A stretch of 64,000 bases of DNA from Conchiformibius steedae (GTDB lineage: Bacteria > Pseudomonadota > Gammaproteobacteria > Burkholderiales > Neisseriaceae). Below the pieces are notes generated by a model. It ran no database searches. It saw only the letters and a list, made by a program, of their open reading frames with translations, and was not told the DNA's origin. The DNA lies in the NCBI RefSeq assembly GCF_014054725.1, contig NZ_CP059563.1, forward strand, positions 186,001-250,000, read 5' to 3'. This document shows positions 57,434 through 64,000 of this stretch, piece after piece. The translations under genes and the position numbers were made by a program. The stretch's first letter is position 1. Each line of letters starts with the position of its first letter.

Positions 57434-57979
57434 TTAGCGCAAACGTGTGCCGTTTTGCCAATCGATGATGTCGCTGGGGCGTTTGCGTTTGCCGATGATG
57501 CCGCGAATTATGGGGATTTGTCGCCCAAAACGGCGGCGAACTTCGCGAACACTGCGGCAGGGGCGTTGTCCGCCACGGTTGCATGATGTGGAAATAAGGG
57601 CGCTGCGGGCTTGACGGCACAGTTCGCGAGCTAGTGGGTGGTCGGGAATGCGGACGGCAAGACCGTTGCGCCGTCGTCCGCGCAATTGGGGCAATACACG
57701 GGCATGAGCGGGCAAAATATAGGTGGCGGGTGCGGGCCAAATGTGTTCCAGTTGTTGGCGGACGGACGGGGACAAGGTTTGCAGGTGTTTTTGCAATTGG
57801 GCTATATTGGCACCAATGACAATCAAGCCTTTATGTTGTGGACGTTTTTTCAAACGAATAATTTGGCGGACAACACGGGGATGGTTGGGCAATCCGCCAA
57901 TGCCGTAACAGGATTCAGTGGGATAGGCAGCGATGCCGCCTCGGCGCAGGTGGCGGACAATATGGGGGGGAATTCTCAT
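57434..57979 (-). CDS. tsaC: Sua5/YciO/YrdC-type threonylcarbamoyl-AMP synthase (TsaC)
   Basis: 181 residues, the short TsaC length. The substrate loop GGIAAYPTESCYGIGG, the KRPQHKGLIVIG motif and ALISTSCNRGGQRPC match the family. TsaC makes threonylcarbamoyl-AMP for the t6A modification at position 37 of ANN-decoding tRNAs. Arg is unusually common. No strong ribosome binding site is visible. Its 3' end is followed by the rRNA leader region. Confidence 0.88.
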   Translation of the reverse strand: MRIPPHIVRHLRRGGIAAYPTESCYGIGGLPNHPRVVRQIIRLKKRPQHKGLIVIGANIAQLQKHLQTLSPSVRQQLEHIWPAPATYILPAHARVLPQLRGRRRNGLAVRIPDHPLARELCRQARSALISTSCNRGGQRPCRSVREVRRRFGRQIPIIRGIIGKRKRPSDIIDWQNGTRLR

Positions 57980-58000
57980 TATCAGTTGGCTGAAATCATT

Positions 58001-58032
58001 AAAAAAATGCCCCGAAAAGGGTTTCGGGGCAT
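58001..58032 (-). terminator. Terminator of the autotransporter operon
   Basis: ATGCCCCGAAA (58007-58017) pairs with TTTCGGGGCAT (58022-58032); the minus strand then reads TTTTTTTAATG. It lies 25 bases after the stop of the lipoprotein gene. Confidence 0.88.
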
Positions 58033-58057
58033 CGGTTTATGGGACTACAAAAGAGGT

Positions 58058-58948
58058 TTAACGGGGCAGGCTGATGCCTTGGTTGCCGTTGTTACCGCTG
58101 GCAGAAATACCATTTACTTCAATTTCTACACGACGGTTGGGCTGCAAGCAGGCAATCAGTTCGGTGCGGTTACCGTTATTGGTACATTGTTTCACGGGAT
58201 AGCCTTCACCCATACCGAATGCCAGCATGAGACCACGCGGTACGCCGCGGGCATACAGGTAGCGGCGGACGGTTTCGGCACGTTGTTGCGACAACATCAT
58301 GTTGTAGTAATCGGTGCCCAAGTAGTCGGTATGACCCATAATGCGGATTTGGTCAATGCGTGGGAAGCGGCGCAATTCGGCAGCCAGTTGGTCCAGCTCG
58401 GCTTTGCCTTTGGGCAGCATATTGGCTTCATCGCCTTTGTCGAAGACGAACAATGCGTCTGCGGACAAGGTAAAGCGGTGCGGCGCAGGCTGCTCGGGCG
58501 TGGGCTGGGGAACGGGTTTGGGCTGCGGTACTTCAGGCGGACAAACGGCGTTCACAGGGTCAACCGCTTTCCAATAAAAGTTGCGGGCAAATTTATTTTT
58601 GTCAAACAAAACTTTGTATTGGCAGGTGGTTACACCGTCCGTGCCTTGCCCTGGCGTATTGAAGTGAAACAGGTAGTTCCATTCGGTAACGCGGAAGCCT
58701 TCGTTAAACTGCGGACGACCAATCAGGTAATACAGTTGGTCTTTGCTCATGCCGCTGCGGATTTGTTTCAGATTTTCCACATTGGGAAAAGTACCACGGT
58801 CTTTGTTAAAGGTGGTGCTTTCGGGATTGGGCCAAACCAATTCGTCTGCCGAACCGTCGGCATGAACATAAGTGCCGGAAGAAGCACAAGCCGACAATAC
58901 GGCAGCGGCAGCCAACGGCAACGCCCACTTTTTCATGTATGTTTTCAT
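58058..58948 (-). CDS. TpgA-like lipoprotein: BamE-like domain plus OmpA peptidoglycan-binding domain
   Basis: 296 residues. A lipoprotein signal (MKKWALPLAAAAVLSACASS, lipobox LSAC) is followed by an SmpA/OmlA (BamE-like) domain at about 50-140 with LKQIRSGMSKDQLYYLIGRP, then a Pro/Gln linker (PQPKPVPQPTPEQP), and an OmpA C-terminal domain with IRIMGHTDYLGTDYYNMMLS, SQQRAETVRRYL and NRRVEIEV, whose conserved Asp and Arg grip diaminopimelate. In Acinetobacter, TpgA has this architecture and holds the trimeric autotransporter AtaA; here the gene directly follows one, 72 bases apart. The start at 58948 has AAGGAATTTCAA before it. Confidence 0.88.
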   Translation of the reverse strand: MKTYMKKWALPLAAAAVLSACASSGTYVHADGSADELVWPNPESTTFNKDRGTFPNVENLKQIRSGMSKDQLYYLIGRPQFNEGFRVTEWNYLFHFNTPGQGTDGVTTCQYKVLFDKNKFARNFYWKAVDPVNAVCPPEVPQPKPVPQPTPEQPAPHRFTLSADALFVFDKGDEANMLPKGKAELDQLAAELRRFPRIDQIRIMGHTDYLGTDYYNMMLSQQRAETVRRYLYARGVPRGLMLAFGMGEGYPVKQCTNNGNRTELIACLQPNRRVEIEVNGISASGNNGNQGISLPR

Positions 58949-59020
58949 TTGAAATTCCTTGTTTGTCTTACAAGCGGTCTGCACTTGCCGCACAGACCGC
59001 TTCAGTCAAAAGTCAGCGCA

Positions 59021-62000
59021 TTACCACTGGTAACCCGCACCCACAGTAGCACCGAAATGACCGCGGGTATGACCGTTTACCGAGCCTTTGATAATCCAGT
59101 TACCGCCATCGCTGATTGCCGAGAAGCCTACAGCATAGCCTTGTTTGCCGCGGTAGGTGCTGCCCGCCACGGAAACCATGCTCTTACCAGGCAGGTAGGC
59201 CTGCGGCAAGCCTGCGGTTGCCATAGCAGCGGCAGTACCTGCATCGGCATCATCAGCCAAGCCGTTAATACGGTTGTTGATGTTGCTCAAGCCTGCATTC
59301 AGCTGACCCACATTCACTGCATCGGTATTGGCTTTACCCTCTGCCACATTGTGAATGGTTACGGGACCTGTCGGATTGCCTTTATCGTCCTTATTGACTA
59401 CTAAAGTTACCTCGTTTTTCAACGAACCGGGGTTTTTATCGTCTTGAACGTACTGCAAAGGCGTATCAATTTTCACCACAGGACCAGCATCGGCTGTCGC
59501 ACCCGCTACACGGCTGACTTTCGTACCCTGACCGTCTTGGAAACCCACCACAACGGGTTTGCCGTCGCCTTTAGGCTTAATGGTGGTGGCTTCGTCGCCG
59601 TTCACGCTCAACGCCCAACCTGTTGTCGCATTGGTATTGGCATTATCTACCAAGTTTTTCAGGTTGTTTTGCAGGTTGTACAGCTGACTGCCGTTTACCG
59701 CGTCTTTGCTGGTGGACGAAATATCGCCTTCGGCAACGTTCACGACTTTATTACCGCCGTTATCCAAACCTTTATTGGTCAGACTCACAGTGGTATCGCC
59801 TTGTTTAATGGTAATACCGCCGCCGTTCAACACGGTTTGTTTGTCGCCATCTTGAGTGGTTACACTGCTGACGTTCAGGTTGTCAGTAGTTGCCACAGAG
59901 AAACCGTTGTCGGTTTGGGTAACTTTAATGTTTTTACCCGCATCCAAAGTCATGGTTTCACTGTTACCGATGCGTGTATCCGTAGCGGTACTCGCACCGA
60001 TTTCACCGCCTTCTGATTTAGACACTGCCAAATTAAAGCCAGTACCGTTTGCAGCGTTGTTAATTGCCTGATTCAGGTTTTTCAAATCGCTGACATTCAC
60101 GGCATTGTTCAACTGGTCGCCGCTGGCTTTATTCAAAGCATCGATAAACGCATTGCCCGACAGGTTATCACCCACGCCGCTGGAAACGTTTTTCAGGTTT
60201 ACTGCAGCGCCTTTATCCTTACCAATCAACGTAACGCTGTTGGTCGGATTATGGGTTTGGTCACCCATATTGGTCTTGTCGCCATCCACATAGCTCAAGG
60301 GGGTGTCAAAGCTGATGGTGGTCACGTTGCCGTTTTCTACGGCAATGTTCACTTTGCTGCCTTGGCCGTCCTTGAAGTTGATGGTGTCGCCATGACGGAC
60401 GAAGTCTTGGGCTTTGCCGTTGCCTTGCAGGTTCCAACCTGAGTTCAATACGTCGCCTACGGTGGCGGCGTGGTTGGGGTTCAGGTCTTGGGGGGTAACG
60501 GCGGTTTTGTTGTCGCCGTCTACTTTGTTACCTGCGGGGTTGCTGACGCTGCCGTCGGCATCGTTAACCACATTCAGGTTGCCTTTGACATTCGCCAAGG
60601 TGGTCGGGGCGGTGGTTTCATTGCCGCCGCTGTTCAACGAGGCAATCACGTTACCGGGCTCAACTACGTCGCCGCTGCCGTTGGGTTCGGTGGTGAACTT
60701 GCCGTCGGGCTGTTTGTACACTTTTTTGCCGTTGGCATCGGTGTATACCACGGGCAGTTGGGCGTCGTTGGTGATGGACTGGGCGTCTACATCAATTTGA
60801 ACCTTGGACGTGGTCTCATTCTCGGCAGTAATGCTGACAGTCGTGCCTTTGCCGTTTACAAAGTTCACTTTGTCGCCAGCTTTCACGTCGTCTTTCTTCT
60901 CACCGCCTTGCTGCAACTCCCAAGCTACGTTATTCACTACATTGGCAACATCGCCTACCGTAGCAATCTTACCGCCAGTTTCATTGACAACCGCTTTATT
61001 ACCTTCAGGGGTAATCGTGCCTGTCTTAACCGCAAAGGAAACATTGGTCGCACCGTTATCGCCAACCACTACATTGCTGCTGACGCTGTCGCTGTTGACA
61101 AAGTTCAGTTGCTCGGTCGGGGTCAGGGTACTGATCTTGTTGCCTGTGTTGTCGCCAACCTTAATGCCTTCGTTAACGTATTTGTTCAGATTGGTCAGGG
61201 CTTTGTGAACATCAGGGGATTCAGCACCGTAAACAGGGTTGTTATCGCCCTCTTTCGTTACTTGGAACTTAAAGCCTTCAACCTTACCTGCATCTTTATT
61301 AAAGGCGGTATCGCCACCAAAAATATTGGTCACACTGTCGCCCAAGCTGTACAGCTGGCTACCGTTTACGGCATCTTTGCTGCCTTCGCTCAATTCCGCG
61401 GGGGCAACATTGGTAATCTTAACGGGATTGCCGTCTTTGTTGGCTACCTTTAATGCGCCGCTGGTCGGGTCAGTCGTCAGGGTAACAATGGGTTTGCTGC
61501 CATCGGCATTATTGCCGTTACCAATGCTGATGCTGTCGCTGTCTACATGGGTAAAGCTGACGTTCTCTTTGGTCGAGTAGGTAAACTTGCCGTTTTCCTG
61601 CTTAATCTTCAGGTTCTTACCGGCAATCAACTCTACTTTCTCGCCCGGATTTACCAGCTCATCGGTAGCATCGCCTTCGCGTTCGCCGCCTTCTGCTACA
61701 TCTGATGTAGCAATCCAGCCCGATTTATTAATCGCATTGGCTACGGTGGTGGCGTTCACAACTTTGCCACCTTCTTCGCCTTGCGGGGTTTCCACTTTGC
61801 CGTTGGTGTTATCAACCTTCAAATCGGCATAGCTTAAGCCTTTGGCATTAGACGAAATGGTAATCTTGCTGCCTGTTTTCTTCAGGTCAATGCCGTCGCC
61901 CGCAACTACGGTTACGGTGTCTTTGCCGACTGTGGTCTCGCCATCGTTGGCAGAAACGGTACCGGTACCGCTGCCTTGTTCAACATTCAGCTTCCATTTC

Positions 62001-64000
62001 AATGCGTTCAGTTGGCTGACATTAACGGCATCGGTATCTTGCTCGCCGGCTTTTACATTGCTGATGGTTACGGGGGCATTATTGTCGCTACCGGTCAGCT
62101 TCAGGGTGTTGTCTGCTGCAGGGTTCAAATTAACGGTATTGCCGCCTTCTGACAATTTAATGCCTTTAAACTCGGGCGTTTCGGCAAATTTCACAACCAA
62201 ATCATCGCCTACTTTTTCCACAAAGGTGTTTTTGTCGCTTACACCATCTGCACCGTGTCCACCCTTAATGGTCAACGTCTCGCCCAAATTCTTGTGAACG
62301 GCATTACCATCATTACCAGCAAACTTCAAACCTTTTTCAATCACGTGCTTGGTGGCGTTGTTGGTTACATTTGCCACATCGCCTGCTTTGGCAAGTTTGT
62401 CGGGTTCGGCGGCTGTGGCAGTGCCGTTGTCGTTGTTAAACGTTACATCACCGGTTAACGCGGCAGTATCCACATCAATTTGAATCTTGGATGTCGTGTC
62501 ATTCTCGGCAGTAATGCTGACGGTCGTGCCTTTGCCGTTTACAAAGTTCACTTTGTCGCCGGCTTTCACGTCGTCTTTCTTCGTACCATCCTGCTGCAGT
62601 TCCCAAGCTACGTTATTTACCACATTGGCAACGTCGCCTACGGTGGCAATCTTACCGCCAGTTTCATTGACAACCGCTTTATTACCTTCAGGGGTAATCG
62701 TACCTGTCTTCACCGCAAAAGAAACATTGGTCGCACCGTCCGTTCCCACTTCCACTTTGCTGCTGACGTTGTCGCCGTCAACAAAGTTCAGTTGCTCGGT
62801 CGGAGTCAGGGTACTGATTTTGTTGCCTGTGTTGTCGCCAACCTTAATGCCTTCGTTAACGTATTTGTTCAGATTGGTCAGGGCTTTGTGAACATCAGGG
62901 GATTCAGCACCGTAAACAGGATTGTTATCGCCTTCTTTAGTCACTTGGAACTTAAAGCCTTCAACCTTACCTGCATCTTTATTAAAGGCGGTATCGCCAC
63001 CAAAAATATTGGTCACACTGTCGCCCAAGCTGTACAGCTGGCTGCCGTTAACAGCATCTTTGCTGTTCTCGCTCAATTCCGCGGGGGCAACATTGGTAAT
63101 CTTAACGGGATTGCCGTCTTTGTTGGCTACCTTTAATGCGCCGCTGGTCGGGTCAGTCGTCAGGGTAACAATGGGTTTGCTGCCATCGACATTATTGCCG
63201 TTACCAATGCTGATGCTGTCGCTGTCTACATGGGTAAAGCTGACGTTCTCTTTGGTCGAGTAGGTAAATTTGCCGTTTTCCTGCTTAATCTTCAGGTTCT
63301 TACCAGCAATCAACTCTACCTTGTCGCCCGGATTTACCAGCTCATCACTAGCATTGCCTTCGCGTTCGCCGCCTTCTGCTACATCTGATGTAGCAATCCA
63401 GCCCGATTGATTAATCGCATTGGCTACAGTAGTAGCATTTACTACTTTATCGCCATCTGCACCTTGAGGTTCGTTCACTTTGCCGTTGGCATTGTCAACC
63501 GTTAAATCGGCATAGCTTAAGCCTTTGGCATTGGACGAAATGGTTACCTTGGTACCTTCTTGCTTAATACCGATGCCGTCGCCCGCAACTACGGTTACGG
63601 TTTGGCTGCCCACTTCGGTTTCTGTGGCGCCTTCGGCTTTACCCGTACCGGTATCGGCAACTGTCAGCTTCCATTTCAATGCGTTCAGTTGGTTAACGTT
63701 AACAGCATCGTTACCTTCAACTCCGTCTTTTACATTGCTGATGGTTACAGGACCATTACCGTCGCCACCTGTTAATTTCAGGTTGTCGGCACCGTTGGGG
63801 GCAAGATTGACGGTATTGCCGCCTTCTGACAATTTAATGCCTTTAAACTCGGGTGTTTCGGCGAATTTAACCACTAAGTTGCCGTCAACATTTTCTACAA
63901 AGGTGTTTTTGTCGCTTACACCATCTGCACCGTGTCCACCCTTAATGGTCAGGGTGTCACCCAAATTCTTGTGAACGGGCTGACCGTCGTTACCAGCAAA
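59021..64000 (-). CDS. Trimeric autotransporter adhesin (Hia/YadA type), N-terminus outside window
   Basis: At least 1,659 residues; the frame stays open to the right edge. It is built from neck and head motifs typical of trimeric autotransporters: VNGSQLYSLGDSVTNIFGG, DAVNVNQLNALKWKL, Trp-ring and GIN-like pieces (VANAINQSGW, VGDVLNSGWNLQG), and repeated ISNVKDG. The last 75 residues form the YadA anchor (MATAGLPQAYLPGKSMVSVA, YRGKQGYAVGFSAISDGG, ending GATVGAGYQW), which makes the beta-barrel and ends in an aromatic residue. Such proteins bind host or bacterial surfaces. The gene is read first, then the TpgA-like lipoprotein. The signal peptide and first head lie beyond 64000. Confidence 0.93.
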   Translation of the reverse strand, partial: FAGNDGQPVHKNLGDTLTIKGGHGADGVSDKNTFVENVDGNLVVKFAETPEFKGIKLSEGGNTVNLAPNGADNLKLTGGDGNGPVTISNVKDGVEGNDAVNVNQLNALKWKLTVADTGTGKAEGATETEVGSQTVTVVAGDGIGIKQEGTKVTISSNAKGLSYADLTVDNANGKVNEPQGADGDKVVNATTVANAINQSGWIATSDVAEGGEREGNASDELVNPGDKVELIAGKNLKIKQENGKFTYSTKENVSFTHVDSDSISIGNGNNVDGSKPIVTLTTDPTSGALKVANKDGNPVKITNVAPAELSENSKDAVNGSQLYSLGDSVTNIFGGDTAFNKDAGKVEGFKFQVTKEGDNNPVYGAESPDVHKALTNLNKYVNEGIKVGDNTGNKISTLTPTEQLNFVDGDNVSSKVEVGTDGATNVSFAVKTGTITPEGNKAVVNETGGKIATVGDVANVVNNVAWELQQDGTKKDDVKAGDKVNFVNGKGTTVSITAENDTTSKIQIDVDTAALTGDVTFNNDNGTATAAEPDKLAKAGDVANVTNNATKHVIEKGLKFAGNDGNAVHKNLGETLTIKGGHGADGVSDKNTFVEKVGDDLVVKFAETPEFKGIKLSEGGNTVNLNPAADNTLKLTGSDNNAPVTISNVKAGEQDTDAVNVSQLNALKWKLNVEQGSGTGTVSANDGETTVGKDTVTVVAGDGIDLKKTGSKITISSNAKGLSYADLKVDNTNGKVETPQGEEGGKVVNATTVANAINKSGWIATSDVAEGGEREGDATDELVNPGEKVELIAGKNLKIKQENGKFTYSTKENVSFTHVDSDSISIGNGNNADGSKPIVTLTTDPTSGALKVANKDGNPVKITNVAPAELSEGSKDAVNGSQLYSLGDSVTNIFGGDTAFNKDAGKVEGFKFQVTKEGDNNPVYGAESPDVHKALTNLNKYVNEGIKVGDNTGNKISTLTPTEQLNFVNSDSVSSNVVVGDNGATNVSFAVKTGTITPEGNKAVVNETGGKIATVGDVANVVNNVAWELQQGGEKKDDVKAGDKVNFVNGKGTTVSITAENETTSKVQIDVDAQSITNDAQLPVVYTDANGKKVYKQPDGKFTTEPNGSGDVVEPGNVIASLNSGGNETTAPTTLANVKGNLNVVNDADGSVSNPAGNKVDGDNKTAVTPQDLNPNHAATVGDVLNSGWNLQGNGKAQDFVRHGDTINFKDGQGSKVNIAVENGNVTTISFDTPLSYVDGDKTNMGDQTHNPTNSVTLIGKDKGAAVNLKNVSSGVGDNLSGNAFIDALNKASGDQLNNAVNVSDLKNLNQAINNAANGTGFNLAVSKSEGGEIGASTATDTRIGNSETMTLDAGKNIKVTQTDNGFSVATTDNLNVSSVTTQDGDKQTVLNGGGITIKQGDTTVSLTNKGLDNGGNKVVNVAEGDISSTSKDAVNGSQLYNLQNNLKNLVDNANTNATTGWALSVNGDEATTIKPKGDGKPVVVGFQDGQGTKVSRVAGATADAGPVVKIDTPLQYVQDDKNPGSLKNEVTLVVNKDDKGNPTGPVTIHNVAEGKANTDAVNVGQLNAGLSNINNRINGLADDADAGTAAAMATAGLPQAYLPGKSMVSVAGSTYRGKQGYAVGFSAISDGGNWIIKGSVNGHTRGHFGATVGAGYQW
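60785..64000. repeat. Two near-identical 1.68-kb repeats in the autotransporter
   Basis: Words recur at 1,677-1,683 base spacing, for example AGGTGTTTTTGTCGC at 62224 and 63901, and TGGCTACCTTTAATGCG at 61441 and 63124. Long blocks (such as 61200-61560 against 62880-63250) are nearly base-identical, while others have drifted, a pattern of recent gene conversion. More copies may lie to the right. Confidence 0.9.

Noticed and set aside
57638..59404. A long open frame on the plus strand (588 codons)
   Set aside because: It runs antisense across tsaC, the TpgA-like lipoprotein and the start of the autotransporter 3' end, which all have clear families; it has no domain of its own and arises from codon bias.

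Overview
This is chromosomal DNA of a member of the Neisseriaceae. The main reasons are a complete rrn operon whose 16S 5' end and leader look Neisseria-like, Correia-like miniature inverted-repeat elements (terminal repeat TATAGTTGAT...ATCAACTATA), REP2-like 130-140 bp elements that carry a ribosome binding site and start codon, one exact copy of the Simonsiella/Kingella-type DNA uptake word AGGCTGCCTGAA, and typical housekeeping neighbours (rsfS, fmt, potD, lpxB, dprA, metE). The genus is not determined; the oral multicellular or Kingella side of the family is my inference.

Layout. 0-6 kb: rsfS (partial), fmt, a BPSS1780-type membrane protein, a DUF2147 secreted protein, a nitronate monooxygenase-type flavoprotein, slyX, a Na+/H+ antiporter and trxA. 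6.4-12 kb: a 1.9-thousand-residue secreted protein with four 666-bp Ig-like repeats, a zinc metalloprotease domain and RTX repeats, with no secretion genes nearby. 12-26 kb: recC, a solute-binding lipoprotein, an unknown gene, a KefC-type antiporter, gph, potD, a stand-alone rnfB-like ferredoxin, prfC, a possible small RNA, sppA and fdx. 26-33.5 kb: a lipoprotein of unknown role, a YqhA-type membrane protein, a DUF4198 periplasmic protein behind a near-perfect Zur box, a frameshifted ADP-ribosylglycohydrolase, a PepSY/response-regulator/sensor-kinase set, a lipase-like hydrolase and rnhB. 33.6-34 kb: a gene-free stretch with six DnaA boxes on a 125-bp tandem repeat. 34-52 kb: dprA, an Imm11-like orphan, dtd, yccF, an lpxB with a 330-residue extra tail, a tyrosine phosphatase, dapD, a pentapeptide membrane protein, a YoaK-type protein, pepN, metE with a MetR box, a DUF4184 membrane protein and coaD. 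52-57.4 kb: 5S, 23S, tRNA-Ala, tRNA-Ile and 16S, all on the minus strand, with boxA and P1 promoter. 57.4-64 kb: a TsaC-type protein, then a trimeric autotransporter (N-terminus beyond the window) followed by a BamE-like/OmpA-like lipoprotein resembling Acinetobacter TpgA.

How it works together. Most of the window is core metabolism and DNA maintenance (RecC, DprA, RnhB). Two surface systems stand out: the giant RTX protein and the trimeric autotransporter with its probable peptidoglycan anchor. Regulation is shaped by small repeats. REP2-like elements supply the start region of the sensor kinase, dprA and the DUF4198 gene, and Correia-like elements supply stop codons of the antiporter and gph and sit just upstream of slyX and kefC. 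The most unusual items are the tailed LpxB, the DnaA-box cluster, the Zur-controlled DUF4198 gene and the autotransporter/anchor pair.
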